Assembly: GCA_963701675.1 (NCBI GenBank)
Contig: OY969623.1
Location: forward strand, 5,518,001 to 5,582,000
From: G963701675 sp963701675
GTDB taxonomy: Bacteria > Planctomycetota > Planctomycetia > Gemmatales > Gemmataceae
DNA length: 64,000 nt
Reading direction: 5' to 3'
Shown here: piece after piece, positions 30,010 to 38,759 of the stretch
Position numbering within the stretch: the first letter of the stretch is position 1
Layout of the letters: each line of letters opens with the position of its first letter
Notes under the pieces: generated by a model
The model's input: the letters and a program-made list of their open reading frames with translations, nothing else
What the model was told of the DNA's origin: nothing
The model's database searches: none
Made by a program: the position numbers and the translations under genes

Positions 30010-32931
30010 TTACCGCGCGGTATCTACCGCTAACACCAGTTCTCCGAGCGGGTCGATAAACACGACGTCGGCGGCTATCGGCCACGCCACGCGCCGCCCA
30101 CCTGCAGGTTTCGACAATTGTGCATGGGCCGCCAGCGACTCTGGATTCCGATCCGGCATCGGCGGCGCAGGAATCGGCGGCGGGTTCAGGACGATTGGTG
30201 TCGGCGGCGGGGTTGGGTCTGTGGACGGGCCTTCCACACTGAACTTAGACGTCGTGGCCCCGGACACCGGTGAGAACGCACCGTAACCCGTGACGTTGTA
30301 CCCCCGGACACGGTAGTAATAGGTCGTATTGGGCGCCAGGCCGATATCGATGTAGCTCGTCTGGTCGGAGCTGACGCTGCCGAGTTGGGTCCAATTGTCG
30401 ATACCGGTTGGGCTACGTTCGATTTCATAACCGAGTTCGCCAAAAACATCGGACCAGTTCAGCGTAATCTTCTGCGTGCCGCCAACCGCGGTCAGGCTGG
30501 TCGGCGCATCGACGAATGTGACGGCACTGGCAGTTTGCGAGTAATCTCCGTTTCCAGCGGCGTTATACGCGCGGACACTGAAATAATATGGCGTACCCGA
30601 GGACAGGCCTACGTGACTAAAAGTCGTCACGTCGGGCCCCGTGGTGCCGATCTCCACCCAGTCCGTGCCGCCGTTGGGACTCACTTCAATGCGGTAACCG
30701 AGCTCTCCGGAAACATCCGTCCATGACAAGTCGACCTGGCTAGTGGAAACGGGCGTCGCCGACAGACTGTCTGGCGCGGCGACAAACGTAACGGCGTCCG
30801 CGATCGGCGAGTGCGCGCCATCTCCGGCGGAGTTGTAACCTCGGACACGGAAGTAATAGCGCGTGTCACCGGACAAACCCATACTTGCGAACGTCGTCAC
30901 GTCGGCGCCGGTTGTGCCGGCCTCCACCCAACCCGTGCTGCCATCAAGGCTAATCTCAATTCGGAAGCCGGTCTCGCCGGACACGTCTGCCCACGACAGG
31001 TCGATCTGACTGCCGGAAATGGGTGTGGCGGACAGGGCGGCCGGCGCTACCACGAACGTGAAGGAGTCCGCAGTCGGCGAGTAGGCGCCAAAGTTGCCGG
31101 CGCCGAAGGCGCGGACGCGGTAAAAGTACTGGGTAGCGGCTGAAAGGCCGACGTTGGAATAATCGGTGTCGAAGGAAGTCGCGATTTCAAACCAGCCCGA
31201 GCTGCCGTTGGGGCTTTGCTCGACCCGGTAATTGATCGCGCCGGTGACTTGCGACCAAACCAAATCGATCTGACTGGTGGAAACAGGCGCCGCCGAGAGG
31301 CTGGCGGGCGCGGCGATGTGCGTAGAAGCGGAGGCGACCGGCGAGTAATCCCCAGACCCTGATCCGATGGAGGCCCGAACTCGATAGAAGTATTGAGTGG
31401 CCGAGGATAAGCCTACGTCGGAAAACGTGGTATCGTCGCTGCTGTTCTCGCCGACTAGTGTCCAGCCGGTAGTTCCGTTGAGGCTGCGATCGATGTGGTA
31501 TTTCGCCTCACCGGCAACGTCCGACCAGGAGAGGTCTATCTGGCTGGTGGAAACGCCGCCAGCCGTCAAATTACTCGGCGCCGCCGGCAGCACGACAAGA
31601 AGGTTGTTTTTAACCACCCCGGTGTTATTCCCTTCGTCGTACTCTGTGACCTGGTTCAAAGAATCGATGATCCATCCGACCTCATAGAAGCCGGCGGTAA
31701 TGGTCGGAAACGTGATGGTTTTGGTCGCATTCACGTAATGATAAGCGGGCACCGAGGGTACCCACACATAGCCCAACAAGTGGTCGCTGGTCGTGATGTT
31801 GGAGTCCTTCGATGCGTAGAAATCCACCCAGTGACCGCCGACCGCGGCCCCATTGTTTCTCACGTTCATCTGAATCGAGAAACTTTGTCCCGGCTTGACC
31901 GGGTCGGGACCGAACGAACTGAAGCTGGTCCCGAACCAAGCATCATAGTCGACCAACTCGCCCTTGGCAGCGGGCGGCACATCGGAGGCAATCCAGTTGT
32001 TTAAGTCAATGTGCTTTCCCTGGGTCAGCCGCGTAGCGCGGTTGTAGTCCGACGCCTCACTGTTGACGACGCCATTCACGTAATGATTGGCGCCGTCATA
32101 GCGCCACATGGGACTACCGCTTTGGCCGGGAAAAATGTCAAGCGTGCCATTATAGAAAAGCTGATTGTTGGTCGCGAATGAGGTCGGCCCATACGCCCAC
32201 CACATCGTCGACGCGGGCTTGTCTGCGGGGTAACCCGCGGTGTTTAGATTCATGCCCGTGTAAGTCGAATTGTTGGGGAACGACTCGCGGCCGAGCCAGC
32301 CCGTCGAGAATCCGACGGGCCGGTCAAGCGTGATCAGAGCCATGTCCCAATCAAAATCGGAGCTGACTACCCAGCCGTTGTAGGCCCGGATTTGTGTCCA
32401 ATCGGCCAGCCCGTAATACCTCGCCGATCCGTCCTGGCCCGGCGCCACTTTGATGCCGGTATACAAACTCCCGCTCCCCCCTGGGAAGACACAGTGGGCC
32501 GCGGTGAGAAAGTGAAAAGAGCTAATCATGGATCCGGAACAGGGAAGCGGCGCATACTGATCCGCATAGAGCGCTCCCACGCTGCTCCACGGGTAGCTAT
32601 ATGTGGGTGTGACTTGCACGCGGTCGTCGTTTCCGAAAATGGTTCGGTCCGGAAGAGGCGCCGGCACGGAAAAGTCGGTGCGCCCACTGCCCAGACTCCC
32701 GCCGCTTGGGTCGTACCCTGCGACGCGCATTTCCTGAACAAGCGAGTCAAGATTTTGCGAGGGAGCCTCAATGCGTTGGGTCCCGGTGGCTCTGTCGTAA
32801 ACCACGACTGTGCCCGGGTCGGTTACGGTGGACATCAAATTCCGGTCCTCCAGCAATTGGAGCTGAAGCCGGCATGTTTTCCGGGCCGGAATCGTGCCGC
32901 GGGCGCGCAGTCTGCGCTGAGGACGTAACAT
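30010..32931 (-). CDS. secreted trypsin-like protease with CARDB and fibronectin type III domains
   Basis: 973 residues. The N-terminus carries the planctomycete leader (LQLLEDRNLMS at residues 24-34). Residues ~100-320 form a trypsin-like domain with His146 in LTAAHCVF, Asp196 in DWDMALI and Ser271 in PGQSGSP. A CARDB-like domain follows (residues ~335-445, VRNNGAAVGGHWVDFYASKD). Then come five FN3 domains of ~90 residues, each opening like APSNLTAGGVSTSQIDLSW. A proline-rich tail ends the protein. AAGGAGA precedes the ATG. The 40-bp motif at 32966-33005 lies 34 bases upstream. The protein is presumably on the cell surface or secreted; substrate unknown. Confidence 0.88.
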   Translation of the reverse strand: MLRPQRRLRARGTIPARKTCRLQLQLLEDRNLMSTVTDPGTVVVYDRATGTQRIEAPSQNLDSLVQEMRVAGYDPSGGSLGSGRTDFSVPAPLPDRTIFGNDDRVQVTPTYSYPWSSVGALYADQYAPLPCSGSMISSFHFLTAAHCVFPGGSGSLYTGIKVAPGQDGSARYYGLADWTQIRAYNGWVVSSDFDWDMALITLDRPVGFSTGWLGRESFPNNSTYTGMNLNTAGYPADKPASTMWWAYGPTSFATNNQLFYNGTLDIFPGQSGSPMWRYDGANHYVNGVVNSEASDYNRATRLTQGKHIDLNNWIASDVPPAAKGELVDYDAWFGTSFSSFGPDPVKPGQSFSIQMNVRNNGAAVGGHWVDFYASKDSNITTSDHLLGYVWVPSVPAYHYVNATKTITFPTITAGFYEVGWIIDSLNQVTEYDEGNNTGVVKNNLLVVLPAAPSNLTAGGVSTSQIDLSWSDVAGEAKYHIDRSLNGTTGWTLVGENSSDDTTFSDVGLSSATQYFYRVRASIGSGSGDYSPVASASTHIAAPASLSAAPVSTSQIDLVWSQVTGAINYRVEQSPNGSSGWFEIATSFDTDYSNVGLSAATQYFYRVRAFGAGNFGAYSPTADSFTFVVAPAALSATPISGSQIDLSWADVSGETGFRIEISLDGSTGWVEAGTTGADVTTFASMGLSGDTRYYFRVRGYNSAGDGAHSPIADAVTFVAAPDSLSATPVSTSQVDLSWTDVSGELGYRIEVSPNGGTDWVEIGTTGPDVTTFSHVGLSSGTPYYFSVRAYNAAGNGDYSQTASAVTFVDAPTSLTAVGGTQKITLNWSDVFGELGYEIERSPTGIDNWTQLGSVSSDQTSYIDIGLAPNTTYYYRVRGYNVTGYGAFSPVSGATTSKFSVEGPSTDPTPPPTPIVLNPPPIPAPPMPDRNPESLAAHAQLSKPAGGRRVAWPIAADVVFIDPLGELVLAVDTAR

Positions 32932-32965
32932 GGCTGATTCTCCTTTTTTAAGGTGCTGAGTTAGT

Positions 32966-33005
32966 CTCTACGTACAGTAGCGCCATCTCGGGGTTGGTTG
33001 TCTCA
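32966..33005 (-). promoter_or_regulatory. 40-bp conserved upstream motif, protease gene
   Basis: Reading the minus strand, TGAGAC starts the element, ACCC follows at position 12, GCGCTA at 23 and GTAGAG at 35. It aligns without gaps to the elements at 38658-38697 and 44558-44597, with 25 of 40 columns identical in all three. The spacing of TGAGAC and GCGCTA fits an ECF-type -35/-10 pair. Its end is 34 bases before the ATG. Promoter function is inferred. Confidence 0.65.
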
Positions 33006-33077
33006 CCTAAATACTCAAATTCCTCAATGAGCTTTCGTCGAATGCATGGGCGAAGACCAGATCGACCATCCATGCGT

Positions 33078-36000
33078 TCACAACATCGACGCGGGACCGG
33101 CGAAGGCGCGATTCGGGGACCGGGTGGGTCGCGGACGGGGCGGCAGATGAAGCGATTGCTTCTGCTCCCGCGTCAGTAATCCGAAAAGTCGACCGTTCAC
33201 TTTCCGTCGCAACGCCGAACTCTGGTGTTTGCGCGAAGGCGCCGGCGGGGCCGGAATGGGCAGGGGCAAGGGCGTCGGCGGCGGTGTGGGGTTTTGCGTC
33301 AGAGGCGCCTTGTCGGCCCTAACAAGCATCGTCAGGCTATCCGACAACAACCCGTTTGCTGTATCGGTGACTGTGACGCTTTGATTCCCGAGTTTCTTGA
33401 GCTTGACCGAAAAGGTGTGCGCCCCTTGGTCGCCAGAGACGAAGGCATAGTCCGAGGGCAAAAGCGCCAAAGTGTCCGAGCTGGTGAAGTGGACGGTTCC
33501 CGAGTAGCCGATGGCGACGTTTTGGAAGGGATCATAAGCGGTCAGGGTGACATTGAACGGCTTGCCTTTCGTGATGGATGTCACCGTGGCCGTCAACTCG
33601 AAAGTGGCCGCCGCTGCGGCATCAACCTGAACGGCCGTATCGCCGGTAATCGTGGCATCCGCTGTGTCCGTGACGGTCATCGACTGGCTGCCGGAGGTCT
33701 TCAGGGTGACGGTAAAGGTATGCACGCCTTGGTCAGCGACCGTAAACGTGTAATCCGTGGGCAGGATCGCTTGCGGATCGCTGCTGGTGAAGTGGACCGT
33801 TCCTAGGTAGTCGACCGCCAGCTGGTTGTTTTCATTTAAGGCGGTGACGGTGATGTCGAACGAAGCTCCCGCTGTTACGTCGGTGGGTGCACTGACGCCG
33901 AAGTGGAGCTCACGGTTCTCGTACCAGGCGATCTTGTCATCAGTTAAGGACGCGGAGAGGACATCGAGGTCGCCGTCGCCGTCCACGTCCGCCGCAAACA
34001 CGCTGATGGCCCCGTTCGCAGCGTTGCTGATGGTGTAGGTGGTGAAGTTCTGGCTGCCGTCGTTTGTGTACCAGGCGATCTTGTCGTCTCCGTTGGACGC
34101 GGACAGGACGTCGGTGTCGCCGTCGCCGTCCATGTCCGCCGCAAACACACTTCGGGCCCCGTTGGCGGCGGTGCTGATGGTGTGGGCGATGAAGTTTTGG
34201 CCGGCGTCGTTCTCGTACCAGTCAATCTTGTCGTCAAAGTAGGACGCGGAGAGGATGTCGATGTCGCCATCGCCGTCCACGTCCGCCGCAAACACGCTCT
34301 GGGCCCAACTCACGGCGGTGCTGATGGTGTGCGCGGTGAAGTTCTGGCTGCTGTCGTTCTCGTACCAGGCGATCTTGTCGAAGGATGCGGAGAGGATGTC
34401 GGTATCGCCGTCGCCGTCCACGTCCGCCGCAAACACGCTCCGGGTGTCGATGGCGGCGGTGCTGATGGTGTGGGTGGTGAAGTTCTGGCTGCCATCGTTC
34501 TCGTACCAGGCGATCTTGTCGTCCAACTCGGACGCGGAAAGGACGTCGATGTCGCCGTCGCCGTCGACGTCCGCCGCACACACGCTCAAGGCCCCGTCGG
34601 CGGCGGTGCTGATGGTGTGGGTGGTGAAGTTCTGGCTGCCGTCGTTTTTGTACCAGACGATCCTATCGTCCCAGAAAGACGCGGAGAGGACGTCGGTGTC
34701 GCCGTCGCCGTCCACATCCGCCGCAAACACGCTGGAGGCCCCGTTCGCGACGGCGCTGATCGTGTGGGCGGTGAAGTTCTGATTGCCGTCGATCTCGTAC
34801 CAGGCGATCTTGTCGTCAGTGCCTGACGCGGAGAGGAGGTCGGTGTCGCCGTCGCCGTCCACGTCCGCCGCAAACACGCTGTGGGCCCCGACCGCGGCGG
34901 CGGTGATCGTTTTTTGGCTACTGAACTTGGCCGCGGCCGCTTTCGGTGGAGCGATCGTCACGGCGTAGTCCTCGACTTCACCGTCGGCCGCCGTTCCACC
35001 CACACCCAGATTGCCGGCGGTGCTCAGCCGGAACCGGGCATAAGTCGTCCCGTCCGCGGCCCAACTCGGCACGTCAAACGTGATTGTGTTGCCGCCCGTG
35101 ACCACCGCCACGCGGTCGGCGATCTGCTCAAGCGGTCCGCCCCAGGCGCCGTCTCCATTGAAGTCAATCCAGGCATCGAGCTTGGCCGAGCCGCCGGCCA
35201 CATTGACCGTCAGTGTCGCCCCGACCTGGCCGACTTGGATCGTGCCGAAGGTCACGCCGTCTTCATCGTCCGGGCTGCCGGCGTTGTCGTCGCCGGCGGC
35301 GCCGGCGGAGTGTACGCCGTTGGCTTCCGCGTCACGGTTTACTCCGAGGATGGGTCCAACGGCGGTGTGTTCGGCGCCGTTCCCGGCCCATAGCGTCGGA
35401 TAGGGGAGCGGCGCGTCGCCGAAGTCCACTTCCACGTTCTCGTACCAGGCGATCTTGTTGTCGTTGTAGGATGCGGAAAGGACGTCGAGATCGCCGTCGC
35501 CGTCCACGTCAGCCGCAAACACGCTCCGAGGTCCGTCCGCGGCCGTGCTTATGGTCTGGGCGGTGAAGTTCTGGCTGCCGTCGTTTTTGTACCAGGCGAT
35601 CTGGTCATGAGAGAAGGACACGGACAGAACGTCGGTGTCGCCGTCGCCGTCCATGTCCGCCGCGAACACGCTCCTGGTCAAGAGCCCGGAGGAAGGAATC
35701 AGATGTAAGGCAAAATTCTGGTTGCCGTCGTTTTCGTACCAGGCAACTGCGGTGGCATAGGCGGAGAAGGACGCGAGGACGTCGGTGTCGCCGTCGCCGT
35801 CCACGTCCGCCGCGAACACGCTCAGGGGCCTATCGACGGCTGTGCTGATGATTTGGGTGGCGAAGTTCTGGCTGCCGTCGTTTTTGTACCAAGCGATCTT
35901 GTCGTCATTGGTGGAGGCCGAGAGGACATCCATATCGCCGTCGCTGTCCACATCCGCCGCAAATACGCTGGCGGCCTCGTCCGCCTGCTCGTCGATAAGA

Positions 36001-38624
36001 TACGGCAGGAAGTTCTCGTTGCCGTCGTTCTCATACCAGTAGATCGAATCGTCATTGGCGGCCGCGGTGAAGACGTCAATGTCACCGTCGCCGTCCATGT
36101 CCGCGGCAAACACGCTGCGGGTGTTGATGAGACCGGCAGTGGCGATGATGTGGGCCGTGAAGTTCTGACCCCCGTCGTTCTCGTACCAGACGATCACGCC
36201 GACTTGGTCCGCGGAGAGGATGTCCGTGTCGCCGTCGCCGTCCACGTCCGCCGCGAACACGTACCGATCGATGAGGACAAACGTCCCGCCGGTGGCGATG
36301 GTATGGGAAGTGAAGTTTTGGCTGCCATCGTTCTCGTGCCAGGCGATCTTATTGTCATTGCGGGACCCGGATACGACGTCGGTGTCGCCGTCGCCGTCTA
36401 CGTCCGCCGCAAACACGCTTTCGGCGCGGCCCTCGGCGGTGCTGATCGTTTTTTGGCTACCGAACTTGCCCGCGGTCGCTTTGGGTGAGTCGATCGTGAC
36501 GGCGTAGTCCTCGACTTCGCCATCGGCCGCCGTGCCGGCAACGCCCAGATTGCCGGCGGTGCTCAGGCGGAACCGGGCGTAAGTCGTCCCATCCGCGGCC
36601 CAACTGGGCACGTCGAACGTGATCGTGTTGTTGCCCGTGACGAGCGCCACGCGGTCGGCGATCTGCTCCAGCGGCCCGCCCCAGGCGCCGTCTCCATTGA
36701 AATCAATCCAGGCATCGAGCTTCGCCGAACCGCCGGCCACATTGACCGTAAGCGTCGCCCCGACCTGACCGGCCCGGATGGTGCCGAAGGTGACACCGTC
36801 TTCATCGTCGGGGCCGCCGGTGTTGTCGTCGCCGTCGGCGCTCGTCGAGTGAACGCCGTCGACTTCCGTGTCTCGGTTCGTTCCTAGAGTGGGACCGATG
36901 GGGATGTGTTCGGCCCCGTCCTCGGCCAAGAGAGTCGGATACGGAAGTGGCGCATCGCCGAAGTCGTGAGGCAGGTTCGCGTTCTCGTACCAGCCGATCT
37001 TGTCGTCAAAGAACGACGCGGAGAGGACATCGAGATCGCCGTCGCCGTCCACGTCCCCCGCAGACACGCTCCGGGCGCCGTCCGCGGCCGTGGTGATGAT
37101 CTGAGTCGTGAAGTTCTGGCTGCCGTCGTTTTTGTACCACGCGACCTTATCATCATTGGCGGACGCGGAGAGCACGTCGAGGTTGCCGTCGCCATCGAGG
37201 TCCGCCGCAAACACGCTTCGGGCCCCGTCCGCGAGCGTGGTGATGATCTGAGTCGTGAAGTTCTGGCTGCCATCGTTTTCATACCAGGCGATCTTGTCGT
37301 CGCCGACGGAAGCGGAGAGGACGTCGAGGTCGCCGTCGGTGTCCACGTCCGCCGCGAACACGCTAAAAGCCACGTCCGCGGCGGTGCTGATGGTGTGGGT
37401 AGTGAAGTTCTGGCTGCCGTTGTTCTCGTACCAGGCGATCTTGTCGTCAAGAAACGACGCGGAGAACACGTCGGTATCGCCGTCGCCGTCCACGTCCGCC
37501 GCAAACACGCTTATGGCCCCGTTCGCGGCCGTGCTGATGGTGTGGGCGGTAAAGTTCTGGTTGCCGTCGTTCTTGTACCAGGCGATTTTGTCGTCATAGA
37601 GGGACGCGGAGAGGACGTCGGTGTCGCCGTCGCCGTCCACGTCCGCCGCAAACACGCTGTAGGGCGCGTCTGCAGCGGAGCTGATGGTGTGGGCGGTAAA
37701 GTTTTGGTTGCCGTCGTTTTTATACCAGGCGATCTTGTCGTCGTACCCAGACGTCGAGAGGACGTCGGTGTCACCGTCGCCGTCCACGTCCGCCGCAAAC
37801 ACGCTGTTGGCACCGCTCGCGACGTTGCTAATGATGTGGGTGGTGAAGCTCTGGCTGCCGTTGTTCTCGAACCAGGCGATCTTGTTGTCATAGAACGACG
37901 CGGAGAGGACATCGGTGTCGCCGTCGCCGTCGACATCCGCCGCACGCACACTCTGCGCCCCGTTGGCGGCGGCGCTGATTGTTTTCTGGCCGCCGAAATT
38001 GCCAGAGGCCGCAACGGGTGGGGCGATCGTCACGGCATAGTCCTCGACTTCGCCGTTAACCGCGGCTCCGCCCACGCCTAAGTTGCCGGCGGTGCTCAGC
38101 CGGAACCGGGCATAGGTCGTGCCGTCCGCTGCCCAACTCGGTACGTCGAACGTGATCGTGTTGTTGCCCGGAACCACCGCCACGCGGTCGGCGATCTGTT
38201 CCAGCGGCCCGCCCCAGGCGCCGTCGCCATTGAAATCCACCCACGCATCCAGCTTGGCCGAGCCGCCGGCCACGTTGACCGTTAGCGTCGCCCCTACCTG
38301 ACCAACCTGGATTGTGCCGAAGGTCACGCCGTCTTCGTCGTCGGGGCTGCCGGTGGTGTCGTCGCCGTCGGCGCCCGCCGAGTGCACGCCGTTGGCTTCC
38401 GTATCCCGGTTCGTTCCTAACGAGGGGCCAACGGCCACGTGTTCAGCCCCGGTCTGGGCCAAAAGCGTCGCATACGGCAGCGGTGCATCGCCAAAGTCCG
38501 AAACCAACAGCACGCGGGCCTCAAGAAGCTCCAGCGTAGGTCGCCAGATCTTGAAGCGGCGTGGAGAAGCGAGGCGATCCAATTTACGCCGGACCGTGCG
38601 CACACTAGGCATCGGATGCAACAT
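33078..38624 (-). CDS. giant exported protein: three GEVED/seven-bladed VCBS propeller modules
   Basis: 1848 residues, intact. The N-terminus has the planctomycete leader (LELLEARVLL). Then come three modules of about 510 residues. Each opens with a GEVED domain (for example DFGDAPLPYPTLLAEDGAEH, GEVEDYAVTI) and continues with exactly seven ~49-residue FG-GAP/VCBS repeats of the form SVFAADVDGDGDTDVLSAS and DDKIAWYENDGSQNF. Seven repeats would make one seven-bladed beta-propeller, so three propellers and up to 21 calcium loops (DVDGDGD type) are predicted. Two Ig-like domains (each with VHFTSSD) and a proline-rich tail end it. It is presumably a surface or matrix protein. The 40-bp motif at 38658-38697 lies 33 bases upstream. 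No catalytic site is seen. Confidence 0.9.
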   Translation of the reverse strand: MLHPMPSVRTVRRKLDRLASPRRFKIWRPTLELLEARVLLVSDFGDAPLPYATLLAQTGAEHVAVGPSLGTNRDTEANGVHSAGADGDDTTGSPDDEDGVTFGTIQVGQVGATLTVNVAGGSAKLDAWVDFNGDGAWGGPLEQIADRVAVVPGNNTITFDVPSWAADGTTYARFRLSTAGNLGVGGAAVNGEVEDYAVTIAPPVAASGNFGGQKTISAAANGAQSVRAADVDGDGDTDVLSASFYDNKIAWFENNGSQSFTTHIISNVASGANSVFAADVDGDGDTDVLSTSGYDDKIAWYKNDGNQNFTAHTISSAADAPYSVFAADVDGDGDTDVLSASLYDDKIAWYKNDGNQNFTAHTISTAANGAISVFAADVDGDGDTDVFSASFLDDKIAWYENNGSQNFTTHTISTAADVAFSVFAADVDTDGDLDVLSASVGDDKIAWYENDGSQNFTTQIITTLADGARSVFAADLDGDGNLDVLSASANDDKVAWYKNDGSQNFTTQIITTAADGARSVSAGDVDGDGDLDVLSASFFDDKIGWYENANLPHDFGDAPLPYPTLLAEDGAEHIPIGPTLGTNRDTEVDGVHSTSADGDDNTGGPDDEDGVTFGTIRAGQVGATLTVNVAGGSAKLDAWIDFNGDGAWGGPLEQIADRVALVTGNNTITFDVPSWAADGTTYARFRLSTAGNLGVAGTAADGEVEDYAVTIDSPKATAGKFGSQKTISTAEGRAESVFAADVDGDGDTDVVSGSRNDNKIAWHENDGSQNFTSHTIATGGTFVLIDRYVFAADVDGDGDTDILSADQVGVIVWYENDGGQNFTAHIIATAGLINTRSVFAADMDGDGDIDVFTAAANDDSIYWYENDGNENFLPYLIDEQADEAASVFAADVDSDGDMDVLSASTNDDKIAWYKNDGSQNFATQIISTAVDRPLSVFAADVDGDGDTDVLASFSAYATAVAWYENDGNQNFALHLIPSSGLLTRSVFAADMDGDGDTDVLSVSFSHDQIAWYKNDGSQNFTAQTISTAADGPRSVFAADVDGDGDLDVLSASYNDNKIAWYENVEVDFGDAPLPYPTLWAGNGAEHTAVGPILGVNRDAEANGVHSAGAAGDDNAGSPDDEDGVTFGTIQVGQVGATLTVNVAGGSAKLDAWIDFNGDGAWGGPLEQIADRVAVVTGGNTITFDVPSWAADGTTYARFRLSTAGNLGVGGTAADGEVEDYAVTIAPPKAAAAKFSSQKTITAAAVGAHSVFAADVDGDGDTDLLSASGTDDKIAWYEIDGNQNFTAHTISAVANGASSVFAADVDGDGDTDVLSASFWDDRIVWYKNDGSQNFTTHTISTAADGALSVCAADVDGDGDIDVLSASELDDKIAWYENDGSQNFTTHTISTAAIDTRSVFAADVDGDGDTDILSASFDKIAWYENDSSQNFTAHTISTAVSWAQSVFAADVDGDGDIDILSASYFDDKIDWYENDAGQNFIAHTISTAANGARSVFAADMDGDGDTDVLSASNGDDKIAWYTNDGSQNFTTYTISNAANGAISVFAADVDGDGDLDVLSASLTDDKIAWYENRELHFGVSAPTDVTAGASFDITVTALNENNQLAVDYLGTVHFTSSDPQAILPTDYTFTVADQGVHTFTVTLKTSGSQSMTVTDTADATITGDTAVQVDAAAAATFELTATVTSITKGKPFNVTLTAYDPFQNVAIGYSGTVHFTSSDTLALLPSDYAFVSGDQGAHTFSVKLKKLGNQSVTVTDTANGLLSDSLTMLVRADKAPLTQNPTPPPTPLPLPIPAPPAPSRKHQSSALRRKVNGRLFGLLTREQKQSLHLPPRPRPTRSPNRAFAGPASML
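33930..38500. repeat. threefold ~1.53-kb internal repeat built of 147-bp units
   Basis: Inside the giant propeller gene, modules of about 38.5-36.97 kb, 36.97-35.43 kb and 35.43-33.92 kb share the same order: one GEVED region and seven 147-bp repeats. Adjacent units keep long stretches nearly identical at the base level, for instance the sequence around GTCGCCGTCGCCGTCCACGT. Repeats within coding sequence are prone to recombination and to assembly collapse. Confidence 0.8.
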
Positions 38625-38657
38625 GGCTGTTTTTTCCTATTACGGCGGCAAGTTGGG

Positions 38658-38697
38658 CTCTACCTACACTAGCGCCGTTGGTGGGTCGGTTGTCTCA
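38658..38697 (-). promoter_or_regulatory. 40-bp conserved upstream motif, propeller gene
   Basis: The same element as upstream of the protease, with TGAGAC, ACCC, GCGCTA and GTAGAG in identical spacing on the minus strand. It ends 33 bases before the ATG of the giant propeller gene, almost the same distance as for the protease. Promoter function is inferred. Confidence 0.65.
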
Positions 38698-38759
38698 CCA
38701 GAAAAAAGATAAAAAATGGAGAAGTGTATCCTCGATCCACGACTCAAAGGGCCGTGATG

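Noticed and set aside
33930..37990. Regular 147-bp repeats considered as a CRISPR or satellite array
   Set aside because: They are codon-periodic, translate to VCBS blades and have no short identical repeat separated by unique spacers.
36906..38081. A 391-codon plus-strand open frame opposite the propeller gene, and similar ones at 34182-34826
   Set aside because: They mirror the repeat units of the minus-strand gene, have no domain of their own, and exist because the repeated codons lack stops on the other strand.
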